DNA of 64,000 nt, taken from positions 1-64,000 of the forward strand of contig BDIU01000264.1 of NCBI GenBank assembly GCA_002118135.1, read 5' to 3'. The notes below the pieces were generated by a model that was not told the origin of the DNA, searched no databases, and saw only the letters and a list, made by a program, of their open reading frames with translations. The translations under genes were made by a program, and so were the position numbers. The DNA comes from Trebouxia sp. TZW2008 (Eukaryota > Chlorophyta > Trebouxiophyceae > Trebouxiales > Trebouxiaceae). Shown here in pieces: positions 37,801-49,763 of the stretch. Within the stretch, counting starts at the first letter, position 1. The number at the start of each line of letters is the position of its first letter.

Positions 37801-40800
37801 GTGTGCATAGCGAGGTGTACCCAGCTACAAACCTCTCAAAAGCCATCATGCACATCCCATTCAATCTTGCAAACAAAATCACACAGAGGCCATGCTCCCT
37901 ATTGACCAGGCTAGCTGCAATCATCGCAGTGTTGACTGCGTGAAAGCTCATCAGCCCAAGGTGATCTGCTGTCTGAGCCTTGCATCAGGGCTGGGCCCTC
38001 TCTATGCAGAATGTTTGTCAATCTGTAAATTATGCCTGCCATGTCTTGCAGGTGTCAGCTGAGCGTGACTCATCCAACCAAGCCAATGTAGCCCTGAAAG
38101 CTGAGTTGGAGCGGTACCGGGATGTGACCGGCAATACTGTTGAGGCCCTGGAGAGGGAGAAGGCAGTCAAGGCGCAGCTGCAGAACCAGAACAAAGCGCA
38201 GGTATATGTCATGTACCTTGAAGATCTTCATTTGGCAATGCATACAACAAGTAGCTGGAGAACCGGAACAAAGTACAGGTCCATGTTGTGTCTGGAACCC
38301 TTGTCAATGTCATATCTCCAGCTATAGCAACTGGCCTGAGCCCTGAAAGACAGCATGTCATCCACCTAGAAATGTAATCTGAGTCATAGAGCACAGGTTC
38401 CCTACATGCCTTATGGTCTCCTGAACTGGCGTGCAAGTAAGTTGATGCAGACCCTCTTATGCAAAGATATTCGTCAGCAGTGTTGACTGCTGCTTCTTGC
38501 TTCTCATTGGTGGGACTGTCATGCAGCTTTGAGAAGTGAGAAAAGTTCAGCTCTATCAAGCACTCCCAACTGCGTCAGTGAAGCAGCAAAAGGCAACCCT
38601 TTGAAATGTCAGAGTTCTGCCTTGACAGCCAGTGCTGACTGTTTTGGCAATGGTGTATAGGCAGAGGTCAATCAAGGCCTTCAAGAGGGACTAGAGGTAG
38701 TGAAGCAGCAAAAGGCCCTGGCAGAGGCCCTAGCCGCCAGCAGGGGCCAAGAGGTCCAGGGCCTCAAGCAGCAGGTGCATGACTTGACTGGCAGGCTGAC
38801 TCACGCTGAAGACAGGGTGCAGCAGGGCGAGCTCATCCGCCGCAAGCTGCACAACACCATCCTGGTATGTTCTGCTGCTGCACAACACTACTTTCAGTCT
38901 TCATGACGACATGTTGCTGCTGCATCGTTGGCCGCCTGACACACGCTGAAGACCGGGTGCAGCAGGGCAACCTCATCTGCCGCAAGCTGCACATCACCAT
39001 CCTGGTATGCTTGCTGCTGCACAAGTCTGCTAAATGGACAAGTGCCACTTGAGCGTGTCACACCGTATGAGGCTGCACAACAGCATCCTGATTAACCCTG
39101 CTGCTTTCAGTAACGCATTTACCATGTCACATTGCTGAGACTGAAAGTTTGAATCCATACCACAGCTGTCGCAAGGAGCATGCGGTGCAGATCTTTGCTA
39201 CACAGGGCAGACAGTGCTCAAGCTGCACTGCGTCTGATAGATGTTGCAGTTCAGGCAGCTGTGGTTGCGTGATGCTCACAGCAGCAGCACCTCGTTTCAC
39301 AAAGTCACATCATGATAGTCTCGTGTTGTTGTCAAGAGTCAGGCTACCACTCCATCTGCCCAGGGAGGGCTTCCTGCTTAGTGTCTGTGACCCTTGTCTT
39401 TGCTGTGTTGCCCGTGTGTGGAAATGGCGCATGGAATTGCAGGAGCTGAAGGGCAACATCTTTATAGTCCTTCTCTGCCGTACCTGTATCTTTGCTGTTC
39501 GGTTGATGGGCAACAACTGTGTAGTCAGATTTGCTGTACTTGTATCTGTGCTGACATTGAGGCACTGAAGTGTAGGAGCTGAAGAGCAACATCTCTATAG
39601 CCCTTCTTTGCCGCACCTGCATCTTTGCTGTTGTGTTGATGGGCAACAAATTTGTAGTCAGATTTGCTGTACTTGTATCTGTGCTGACATTGAGGCATTG
39701 GAGTGCAGGAGCTGAAGGGCAACATCAGGGTGTTCTGCCGCGTGCGTCCAGTACTGGGCTCTGACGCCTTGGCTCAGTCACCCGCATTAGACCAGCTGTT
39801 GCAATTCCCCTCCTCAGGTGACCTTCCTGCTTGCTGTGGTCGACGCTGCACACTTGAGCAATGTCAGGCTTCTTTGCATTGGATCTTATCCAACAACAAT
39901 GTGTGTCATGGAGCTCAGATGACACTATTGCTGGCAACTCAGACGTTGATGAGGCGATATGCACCTGAGTGCATGTTCAAATGTCTCCTGCAGTGGGACT
40001 CTAACACATCGTATCATGCAGCCATCACTGAAATACTGTTATCTCTGCCCATGCTGCTCAAACACCTGCACCTCCTTGCAAAAGACACTTACATCTACCA
40101 AGACATGCTGAATAAATGGTATGCGGCGTCCCCTGCTTGAGATCATGCTGACAGGTGTGCAATATGGGCGCAGGTGACTTGCTGGGAAGGGCCGTAGCCC
40201 TGCAGGTGCCAGCAGACAAGCCTCAGCAGCCGCCGCAGAAGTATGACTTTGCCTTTGACAAGGTCTTTGCTCCAGCAGCCGGCCAGGTCAGCCTGCTCAC
40301 TTGCAATCTCTCTTGGGTCATTGCTGCTACGCTTGCTGTATTGCATGCCCTGATGTTGCTTTTGCTTTATGATCCAATCCTACGCTCAATGCGCTGATTG
40401 GCCATGCTCAGCCAAATTTGAAGAGTCAGACCAGGCTTTGCCTTTCCAAAAGTCAACAGTCCGCCATGCTCAGCATAAGCTGGTTTGACAACATATAAAT
40501 TAGGGACACAGACACACTTAGCACATGCGCAACACATTGATCATTGACAGCAGCAGCAGCATCATCATGATGATCATCAGCTCCACCACATGAATTTTGC
40601 CCTGATGGTGATCTTATCATCATCATTGTTGTTATTATTGCTGAAAGCATTTCACAAACGCAGGAGGAGGTGTTTGATGAGATCAGCCAGCTGGTGCAGA
40701 GCGCCCTGGACGGCTACAAGGTTTGTATCTTTGCCTACGGGCAGACAGGCAGCGGCAAGACCCACACCATGCTGGGCACACAGCAGGACAGGGGCATGAT

Positions 40801-43721
40801 CCCACGCGCAATGGATCAGATCTTTGCCAGCTCTGCTGCCATGGAAGCCCAGGGATGGAGCTTTGACATGAAGGTGGGTGTGAAAATGTATGCTTTGCCC
40901 TGCTGCTGTTGTGAGGGGAAAAGGCATCATCCTGCGCGCCATTTGCCATGCTTTGCTTTCCATGGGAGGGACAGAGGGCCCTTCCAACTCTGGAATTTGC
41001 CTGAAGCTCTCATGTACTGACCTGCACATTTGCAACTTCTGGGCTGTGAAGGTATTGCTGCAACTGTTGTATGAGATTGAAGACCACACGTGGATTGTGC
41101 TCACTCCTATGCATGGATTGCATGATGTAGTCGCAAGCCATGCACAGACTTCAGTGCCTGGCATCACATATGCAGCTAAGCTCTTGCCCACCCTAGGAAT
41201 GGTCCACATGCTGTGAGGCGCATGGCCAGTCACATGCAGCATATCGAGGAAATCATGTGCAGACAGGAAAGGTCTGCAGTAAACAGGCCTGTATGTGCAG
41301 CTTGGTGAGACTGAGCCTGTGGTCATGTGCATCATGCAGCACATAGAAACAGCTCAGCATATTAGAGCGCAAAATGAGATGAAGTGCAGACCCTGCATGT
41401 CCCAATCCTGTATGAGACTGATGCTGTGGTTGTGTGCAGGCCAGCATGCTTGAGATCTACAATGAGGAGTACAAGGACCTGCTCAGCAAAGCCCTGCCAG
41501 CCGGCAAGAAGCATCAGGTCAGTCAACACACTCTTCACTGCTGTGGCTGCAAGCTACTTGCACCAGTCCTGAGCCACTGTCACTCTTGTACAAAGTGGGA
41601 TTGTTAACAAATGTGTTGTGCTTTGCACGCCGCATTGATGATACGTTGTCAAGGCAAGGTCAGGATTTCTGCAGACATGTGTAGCATGTGTCAGTAACAC
41701 TACTAGCAAGCTGCAAAGTCTAGTCAGCTGGCCTTGTTTGCAGCCTGACAGCATCAGCAGCATAGCATGCTCACAACGCCGAACACAGCCTAAGACTGCA
41801 TGCTTACTTTGTTGTTTGTGGTGTTTGATCGATGGCATGTGTAGCTAGCATGTTTCACTCCTTGCCGTAAGCATGATGGATCTGACCCTTGATGACATGC
41901 ATTACATATGCTGTCACACAAATCAAGTTGGGGTTGACTCAAGGCAGCTGACCCAGCTGGGTCTCGAAATTGTCTATAAAACATGCTAGCTGACTGTAGG
42001 TGTCTCATGATGACAAAGGCGTGACGTCCGTGAGCTTCCTGGAGGGTATCGATGTGAGGCGGCCAGGGCGGGTGGCCGACCTGCTGGCGCGCGCCATGAG
42101 GCAGCGCGCAGTTGGGGCCACCGCCACCAATGAGCACAGCTCCCGCTCTCACATGGTCTTCACCCTCACCATCACTGGCACCAATGCTGCATCTGGCCAG
42201 CAAGTGCACGGTGAGTCTTGCTGACATAAGCTGCAGCTGTAAGTTCTGGTCACTTGCCCAACAGTGCTTCATCAGCTCCAGCAGGTGTATAATCAGCCTG
42301 TATTGCAAGCATCTCAAGTACAGCAGCTGACACCTGAACACGGGCGTCACCCTGACCATCACCGGCATAAACGCTTCGTCTGGCCAGCAAGTGCATGGTG
42401 AGGCCTGCTGACAGTAGCAAGAATTCACAGAAAGGGCTTGTTGCCATTGCTTCATTGGCCTAGCACCAGCGTAACAAGCCTGTGTTGCAAACGACAACGA
42501 ACGAGCACAGCTCCCGCTCTCACATGGTCTGCATCCTCACCATCACTGGCACCAATGCTGCATCTGGCCAGCAAGTGCATGGTGAGTCCTGCTGACAGTA
42601 GCAACAACTCACAGAACAGGCTTGTTGCCATTGCTTCGTTGGACTAGCATCAGCATAACAATCCTGTGGTGGAAACAGAAAGAGAATGAACAGCAGCTGA
42701 ACCTCAAACATGGTCTTTACCCTCACTATCACTGGCGCCAATGCTGCATCTGGCCAGCAAGTGCTCGGTGAGTCCTGCTGATATTGCTTACAGCTCACAA
42801 GAAGGAGTCCTTGTTGTGATCGATGGCACAAATGCTGCGCCTTGAGCATATGCACTGTGTGTCTTGCCAACATGATTTGTTAGCTTTGGGCGTAGACTTC
42901 TTGTCAGCTCCGACAGCGGCATAGCAAGCCTATAATGCAAGCTGCTGTCATATGTATTGTATGAGCTTTACAAACTCAGGCATTGCCCAGACCATCATTG
43001 GCACAATCAACGCATCTGACCAGCTCCAGCATGCAGGTGTGCTGAATCTGATTGATTTGGATGCCAGTGCGCCATCAAACTGCACTGCAACAACATGTTT
43101 CTTCATGTAGGTGTGCTGAATCTGATTGATTTGGCTGGCAGTGAGCGTCTGAGCAAGAGCTTGGCTCAGGGTGACCGCCTCAAAGAGACCCAGGCCATCA
43201 ACAAGTCCCTCAGTGCACTGGGTCAGTGCAACTTCATTCTTTGTTGCAGTGTTTTTGCCATGTTTCTGATTTGTGCAATGTTTCTGAGCTTTGGTACGTG
43301 TCATGAGCTGTGACTTACATCATCTGGTTGTCAAGCGCTGCTGATGGTCTAACGAGTACGGCAAGGCATGCATTTTGTCTACCCTGCATTCATGCAAGCA
43401 CTTGGTCAAATCTATTACTCGGTCAGTGAGTCAATCAATCAACCAATTAGTCAATTGTTTTTATGTTTTAGGGTGATAAGTGCTGCAGGTGACGTGATTA
43501 TGGCTCTGGCTAACAAGGAGCCTCATGTGCCGTACCGCAACTCAAAGCTCACCTACCTGCTGCAGCCCTGCCTGGGGGGCGATGCCAAGACCCTCATGTT
43601 TGTCAATGTAGCACCCGTCCCAGAAGCTGCAAACGAGTCCCTGTGCTCGCTCAGATTTGCAGCCAAAGTCAATGCATGCGAAGTCGGCACAGCACGCCGC
43701 AACTTTGCTGCAAAGCCATGA
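34868..43721 (+). CDS. Kinesin-14, C-terminal minus-end-directed motor (ATK1/KatA type)
   Basis: Exons: 34868-35011, 35093-35268, 35572-35695, 36093-36266, 36833-36952, 37401-37562, 38052-38201, 38661-38864, 39709-39817, 40174-40286, 40664-40873, 41440-41517, 42000-42210, 43111-43221, 43489-43721; 772 aa, close to plant ATK1. A basic N-terminal tail ([19 protein letters not shown]) is followed by long coiled coil to about 417, then the kinesin-14 neck [22 protein letters not shown] and the motor. Seen in the motor: GQTGSGKT (P-loop), NEHSSRSH (switch I), DLAGSE (switch II), and the end [16 protein letters not shown]. It would slide and focus spindle microtubules towards minus ends. The first exon is the least certain: an acceptor-like site near 34908 allows a different 5' exon. 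Many introns carry exon echoes. Confidence 0.92.
35951..35995 (+). repeat. Decayed copy of a kinesin coiled-coil exon start
   Basis: After a tgtag acceptor-like site the intron reads [16 protein letters not shown] and then a stop. This parallels the real exon start [14 protein letters not shown] at 36093, 142 bp downstream. It shows that the duplication includes the acceptor. Confidence 0.7.
37160..37330 (+). repeat. Duplicated kinesin exon, upstream copy (182-bp step)
   Basis: The segment around the exon at 37401 (acceptor ggtatgcag, then [18 protein letters not shown]) is repeated 182 bp upstream, with an acceptor at 37219 and [18 protein letters not shown]. The upstream copy is truncated after NMRESEHE and lacks a donor in the matching place. 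The preceding intron sequence is duplicated as well. It may be a dead copy or an alternative exon. Confidence 0.75.
38930..39092 (+). repeat. Echoes of the kinesin neck exon end
   Basis: The exon end at 38864 ([20 protein letters not shown]) recurs as [20 protein letters not shown] with a donor after 39004 (140 bp away), then as a shorter remnant ending near 39090 that has lost the donor. Only the first is followed in frame by the motor. Confidence 0.75.
39443..39708 (+). repeat. Two upstream echoes of the motor-start exon (133-bp step)
   Basis: The real exon starts at 39709 (gagctgaagggcaacatc). The same start, with its acceptor and a shared flank, recurs at 39443 and 39576, exactly 133 bp apart each time. 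The copies diverge after about 20 coding bases and do not keep the FCRVRP motif. Confidence 0.8.
42120..42800 (+). repeat. Four tandem copies of the switch I exon end and donor (about 186-bp step)
   Basis: The exon 42000-42210 ends [15 protein letters not shown] with donor gtgagt at 42211. Copies of this end and the following intron sequence recur with donors at 42398, 42582 and 42768, spacings of 187, 184 and 186 bp. The third copy even repeats the [14 protein letters not shown] region. A further diverged copy near 42960-43036 runs into an echo of the next exon ([10 protein letters not shown]). The intron is thus largely built from duplicated exon edges. Confidence 0.85.
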
Positions 43722-43863
43722 GCATGCAGTCATGTTTCATGCCAACGTGCGCTCAAGTGATGTATGTTACACTGCGTGAGACTAACAACAATGAACATTG
43801 ATAGTTGATGTTGGTGCAATGGGTGCGCCTCCAAATACATGTACATCTGAATTTTGGTTTCAA

Positions 43864-43868
43864 TGTAA
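43864..43868 (+). terminator. Likely polyadenylation motif TGTAA of the kinesin gene
   Basis: TGTAA 143 nt after the kinesin stop codon, in the gap to the convergent DNAJC7-type gene. Confidence 0.45.
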
Positions 43869-43960
43869 TGCAAAGCAAGTTGAGGACCTTAAAGAGGTCA
43901 TTTGTCCATGTAGCAGCTCATCATGCACTGCAAATGACAAAATTTAGCCAGAAAGATATC

Positions 43961-44245
43961 TCAAAGTCTATCTGCCAGGCCTGCATGGGCTTCAGCACTC
44001 AAGCAAGTTTTGCAGCAGCTGCATCTTGCTATAGCTATTGCTTGCTGCAGCTGCTCGACACGTCTGTAGGCATCTGTATAGCAGCTCGTCACAACAGTAG
44101 ACATGAGAACAAGTTGCCTATTTAAGTCGTCTGCAAGGGCTGCATAGGCTGCAGCCATCTGGGCGAGCAACTCTCTGAACAGCTGCGTCCTGCAGTTGCT
44201 TACTACAGCTGCCCCTTTTTCCTTTGGGTGCATACATGTAGCAGC
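43961..44245 (-). repeat. Two decayed copies of the J-domain exon end beyond the gene
   Basis: The end of the last exon (EKFAQIAEAYAALTEKY, stop at 44280) is followed on the minus strand by a copy reading ELLAQMAAAYAALADDL, about 155 bp away, and a third around 43968-44070. Both lack the helix with the HPD motif. They are downstream of the accepted stop and look like dead tandem copies. Confidence 0.7.
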
Positions 44246-44279
44246 GCATCACATCAGCGCGCTTGAGATTAATCTGCCC

Positions 44280-47200
44280 TCAGTATTTCTCTGTAAGGGC
44301 TGCATAGGCTTCAGCGATCTGAGCAAATTTCTCAGCAGCTGCATCTTGCTGTTGCTTGCTGCAGCTGCCCCATTTGTCTGGATGCCACTTGCCTGCCAGC
44401 TGTCTGTAAGCCTTTCTGACTCTTGCTGCATCAGCTGAAGGGCCGAGTCCCAAAGTTGCAAAGAAATGATTGTCTTGAGAGCATGACTGGCCCTGCAAGC
44501 AATTGATCTGTAATGGACCAACATTGCACCTTGACACACAATGGAAAAGGAAAGAAAAGTCTGCGCCGTTAGGCGTCATAGCAGGATTGTCTAAATAGGC
44601 AGCCCGGGATTGCTGCTTTCAAAGCAGCAACCCGGAATGATACACACTATCTCAGGCAGGGTCAGTGCTTGACTTGCCGGCTCATGCAACATCATGTTTG
44701 GCAAAGACTGGACAGAGACTGTACAGCTGTACTACACACAGGCGCTAAACAGTTGCACGCACTGAACAGAAACACAGGATGCTGTAGACTGCTGACACAC
44801 AGCGTGTCTGTGACAACGCAAGGCAGCCTTAAAAGGCTGTAGGCTTGCAAGTAAAAGACGCGTGAATCAAGCTAACTGGTTTGGGAGTGCTAAATGCTTA
44901 CCTCTCTGCCATCATCTGTTTTGTGCAAACACAGTCGGGCAGCTTCCTGCAGCTGCTCAAGCAGCTCTGTATCATCAGGTGCTATCTTGACCAGCTTCTG
45001 AAGGTCCAGGAAGCTGTCCGTGTACTGACAAGCTTGGCGATACACCTGCGTAGCTAACAGCATCAGAAGACCAAGAAATGAAAAGTCCAGGCGTTTATGT
45101 GTCCTAGAAGGAGCCTCTGTGAGTACAAGTAGCCCAGGCAACTCTTGCCTTCAAGCTGCACTATGTTGCCATCAAACACGCAAGGTTGTTAGTACCCCTG
45201 AGTGGCACTAATAATAACATTAATAATTGATTACGTGCTCCAGCACATGTGCTAGGTGTGTGTGGCCAAAGTCCTTTCTCGCCAGGCTGGCTTGCTCTGA
45301 GCATCGCCCCTGATTGGCATTGGCTTTGAGTATCTCTTCATGAGAGTCTGCTGTGTAAGCAAGCTGCATGTTTGTGGCCTGATGCCGCCACATGCCACTG
45401 CTGCTGCTGAGCATGCAGCAAAGTTGCAAGGGAGCAGGCAAATGCCCGTGCAAGACCAATACAGTGCAGTTGCACAGCTAGTGCAGCAAATGTGCGTGCT
45501 GAATGCGTGCCTCACTGAACCCTGCATTCACGCGGCAACGGCATTTCATGAACAAGAAAGCTCACCATAGCTCTGAGGTGCAAGCAGTTCACGCTGCCTG
45601 ATTCCAATTCCAGTGCCCTGCTCAAACATTGCAAGGCGGCCTCAAGCTCGTAAGCTTCTTTGTGTGCTGTGGCCTTCTTGCACAGCACATGGGCATACAG
45701 GCCGCTGCAGGCTGCTGGCTGCAATTCTGACAGTAGCTCTGCATACATGCTGATATTGCTGCTCAAATGGCCTGCATGCATGCATCACCAGTGATGACTG
45801 GAGACGCAAAGAGAGTTGACGGTCGCTCTGCATAAATGCTGATACTGCTGCTCAAATCGCCTGCATGCATGCATGCATTGTTACTGATCAATGGAGACAC
45901 AAAGAGAGCTGACGGACGCTCTGCATACATGCTGATACTACAAATGATCTGCGCATGTACATCATTGCTGATCAGCATAGACGGCACCTGATGCATGTCT
46001 GTGCAAACAAGATTGGCCAGGACAGCTTGTGTGCAATGAATCATCTCAATGATATGCGATACATCACCCATGGCCAAGTTTGCTTGCACATATGCACATC
46101 TGTGCCATGTTCCAAAACAGACACAAGCACACTGTCTGTACGGCATGAGTCACAGAATGCAGATGTCAGTCCCTGCTTCCAGCCATCTGCCCATGAGGTT
46201 TTCACCAGCAGCACAAAAAGGGCAAAACCAGCTGCTTACCATCCTCAAATGCTGCATCTGCTGTGTCAACTTTCTGATGCAATAACTCAACCCACAGCTG
46301 CAACTCAGCACACTTGCTGTTGCTATGATTCAGCTGCCTAGCATGTGACAAGACCTCAGCAGCAGCTGTGAGGTCTGACTGACGCCACAGCACTTCTGCT
46401 TGTAGGTACAGCTTGTCAACGCCTGGCCGCAAGTTGCTGATGCTGCTGAGCGCATCTGGCCAGCGGCGGCATGCCAGCAATGCCTGCAGACACAGCGAGT
46501 AGAAAGTGTGGCAATGTTGTATGACAAGGTGTCAGCAGCAGCTGCAAAGTCTGACTTGCGCCACAAAGCCTCTGCTTGTAGATACAGGTTGTCAATGCCT
46601 GGCCGCAGGTTGGTGCTGCTGAGTGCATCTGGCCAGTCTCAGCATGCCAGCGATGCCTGCAAAGCTAGCATACATAGTGTCTAAGATGATGCCATGAGGA
46701 CCAGGATGCTACTGGTGGTGGTCAAGCTGCCTGGCGTATGTCCGGGCGCGAGCAGCAGCTGCAAGGTCTGACTTGTGCCACGGCGCTTCTGCTTGCAAAT
46801 ACAGTTTGTTAATGCCTGAGTGCAGATTGCTCACGCTGCACAGGGCATCTGGCCAGCGCTGGCATGCCAGCAGCGCCTAGATTGATAACGACCAACTTTG
46901 AGTATGGCGCATGAATAGTAAGGTGCTATACAGCTCAACAGGTTGAGCAAGAAGCTTTCTGCCTGGACAAGACAATATCACAGGAAGAGAGGCAGCATAC
47001 ACAACGTCAAGAGACTAGGCCATGAAGGAGCTACCTGTGGCATGCCAACAATGCCTGCATTCAAGCATTGCTGAATGAACCGCACTTAGTGCATCGTACA
47101 CAAAGTCAAAATTCAAGGACTATTGTATGCAGCATGCCAGGGACTACTTTGCTGCTGAGACAATTGACTGCATGCAAGCACATGGCAGTCTCATTGCATA

Positions 47201-49763
47201 CACTCTTGATGTAGCAAGGCTTCAACAGCGCAAATCCATCAGCATGTTTACAGACTGAAACTGAAAGTCGATGGCTGCAAAGCCACAGGGGCCCTGTTTG
47301 AACAGCCTCTTGTATGCAGCATGGCGACCACAACACAATCACAGACACAAAGAAGGCATGGACGGCCTCAGAGGCACATGGGCTGAGAGTGTCATGCGCT
47401 GCTCGGAAAGTGCTATTACGTGTCACAGGCAGCAGTGGGGCATGAGCAGCAGCAGGGCATGGCAGCAGCAGGGAGGGCTGACCTCACTGTAGCTGCATTG
47501 GGCTGCAAGACTTTTTGGTGATGACTTCAGCAGCACATTACAACAGCGAGTGACAGACTGACGCAGGACATGGATGGTTTCAGAGCCACAGAGACTGACC
47601 TTGCTGTAGCTGCATTGGGCTGCATGAGATTTTGGTGTTGACTACAACAGCACGTGAAACCCAGCAACTTCACAGGCACAAAGAGGACATAAATAGTTTC
47701 AGAGCCATGGGGGCCTGACCTCACTATGGCTGCATTGAGCTGCATGAGAACTTGGGTTTGCCTTGAGCATCTCCTCGGCTGTCAGCAGCTGCTGTGCTGC
47801 CTGTGCATCTCCTATTGGTTGCCTGTTTAGGCCTGCTTGATCACCCCTCCCTGATGCTTCTTCTTCTGTGAGGGCTGCTGCATCTGCCCTGCCCTGTGCC
47901 CTCTCAGCAATCTTCAGGCCTCTCTGCATTTTGCAAAACACACCATTCACAACTCACTCTTTTTTTTCGACCTAGCTTACGTATGACAAGGACAGCCAGC
48001 AGGTAAAAATTTCTGTTGAAGCGTTTGTTAACTGCTAGCACTTTATGCATCTTATTGACATCTTCAGTGTCTCTGCATACTGTAATGGCACGCTGTCATG
48101 TCATGATGTTTGCGCTGAAAGCTGAAAGTTTTGGAGCATTCCATGTCCAATGCCCACAAGGCACTGACATTGATACAATTGTGTGTGATGCTACAACACC
48201 ACAGCTTGGCACCATTTTGAAGCAGACCATCAGGCTCATTTGCTCCCTGATCTGAGCAGCAGTGTTGTTTGAATCCAGCAGCAGAGCCTGCTTGAACATG
48301 GCTACCGCTCCAGCCTGTTATTGCAGGCCTAAATTATTACATGAGAACAATTGTCTCAGGGGCTATCACAGTGCTGTCACGGCTAGTTACAGTGCTGTCA
48401 CAGCTGATCCTTGATGTCACTGCCCAGCAGTCAAGCCGGGCCAATGATATTGTCACCTGAGCAGCCGCACTGTTTTGGTCCAACAACCAAGCCTGCTTGA
48501 ACATGACCGCTGCCTTGGCATGCTGCTGCAGGCCGAAATCAGCTCACGAGAGCAACCATGTTAGCAGCTGCCAATTGGTCATCCCTGATTGCCCAACAGA
48601 TGAGCAGACATAGGTAGTCTCTCACCTGAGCACCGTTGTTGTTTGCATCCAACAGCAGGGCCTGCTTGAACATGACAGCCGCTTTGGCATGCAGCTCAAG
48701 ACCCAACTCAGCATTGCCAGCTCGAACATAGGCTTTCAAGCTCTGTGTGTCCCGCTCAATGGCGTGCCTGACAGACAGCCACAGAACAGAACAGCATTTC
48801 CAAAGCATGCTGGATATCATGCTGTGCTTACAACGCATGAGAAAGACACTGATGCAGCAGTTTGCTGTGTATGCCAATCACAGGCATGATGCAAGCATGT
48901 TACAGGCACAGCACTACACACACCATGATGTTGATCTCACACGCCTCATTTTCAACACTATGCTACCTCAAATGACAACTGTTAATAAGCCTACATGCAC
49001 TGCGCAAACTCATGGCTCAACAGTTGCAGCTAGCATTGGCTGCAGCAAAGACACCACAGCGAGAAGTTTGTAGCAGCTTGAGGATTAGTCAAAACGCAAT
49101 ACCTTGCATCCTCTGCAGCAATGCTGTACTGCTGGAGCTTCAGTGCAGCAGCAGCTCTGTTGTTGTGATATACTGCTCGCCTTGGGCATAAGCTGATAGC
49201 CTCAGTGAACATCGCAAATGCTTGACTGTACTCTTTCTGGCTGAACAGCTGCATGCCAGCATCATTGCATCTGCAGGTCTCGCGCACAGCACATCAGCCG
49301 CAATGTGTATCTGCGTGTGCCTCAGGCAACTTATAGCATATGTATGTTTCGTTGACGGAATGCAGAAGTGTTCTGCAAAGCGGCGAGGTGCACATGCCTG
49401 TCAGCCTCAGCTTCGTCATATTCGCCATCCGCCCACCAAGGCGCGGGAAAGCCCTGTGCAATCGCAGGAGCAAAATTACAAGGTGTCTGTTCCGTATTTG
49501 CCGCAGACAACACCCGCAGCAGATCACCTGCTCACCTGCTTCGCCTGTTGATCCTGCTGCACTTGCACGGCTTCATTGACTTCATGCAGACGTTGCAACA
49601 TGCCTTTGGCTGCAGCATCACGTATCAGTCCAAGGCTCTCTAGCCGATGCTGAAATTCGCTCGCTTTGGCAGCGCGCCAGAGCGACGCTGCAGCCAAGTG
49701 ATCTGCAACGTGGAAGTTCGTTGTCATGTCCGCAACAGGAGATCTTGCATCAGCAACAAGCAA
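44280..49763 (-). CDS. DNAJC7: TPR-J domain co-chaperone (DNAJC7/TPR2 type)
   Basis: Exons (descending): 49763-49536, 49453-49398, 49270-49103, 48767-48626, 47923-47720, 46483-46240, 45726-45566, 45045-44902, 44507-44280; 524 aa, phases consistent and length near the family's. Several tetratricopeptide units are visible (NDAGMQLFSQKEYSQAFAMF, NNRAAAALKLQQYSIA, AVMFKQALLLDANN, ALQCLSRALELES). The C-terminal J domain is FATLGLGPSADAARVRKAY with KWHPDKWG, so the HPD motif that stimulates Hsp70 ATPase is intact. Family members link Hsp70 and Hsp90 through the TPRs. Intron 2 uses a GC donor at 49397. The upstream start is uncertain: MLVADARS at 49763 or MTTNFH at 49727. Most introns hold decayed copies of neighbouring exons. 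Confidence 0.87.
44602..44637. repeat. Short intronic inverted repeat
   Basis: ttgctgctttc and aaagcagcaa pair directly, flanked by cccggg and cccgg, giving a stem of about 15 bp with small mismatches in the last intron of the TPR-J gene. Function unknown. Confidence 0.5.
45735..45960. repeat. Three diverged copies of an about 97-bp intronic unit
   Basis: The segment ctctgcatacatgctgata ... cctgcatgcatgcat recurs three times with a step of about 97 bp directly upstream (minus sense) of the exon 45726-45566, and includes part of the acceptor region. It contains gcatgcat runs. Confidence 0.65.
46500..46880 (-). repeat. Two decayed copies of a TPR exon
   Basis: The working exon starts at 46483 (ALLACRRWPDALSSISNLRP). 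Upstream on the minus strand, copies start at 46876 (ALLACQRWPDALCSVSNLHS) and 46656 (ASLAC, then a frameshift, then LYLQAEALWRKSDFAAAAD). Steps are 220 and 173 bp. The first copy stays open for about 55 codons and could be an alternative exon. The second is broken. Confidence 0.75.
47475..47640 (-). repeat. Two echoes of a TPR-gene exon end (about 118-bp step)
   Basis: The exon 47923-47720 ends with a coding stretch for HAAQCSHSE and donor gtcagg. Very similar segments, including the donor, end at 47600 and 47483. They lie in the intron that follows. Confidence 0.7.
48250..48535 (-). repeat. Two decayed copies of the TPR exon AVMFKQALLLDANN
   Basis: The exon 48767-48626 is echoed in the next intron by a copy ending at 48457 with a GCTCAG|gtgaca donor (169 bp away) and a third ending near 48252 that has lost its donor. 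Both still encode recognisable VMFKQA-like or FKQALLLDSNN stretches. Confidence 0.75.
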
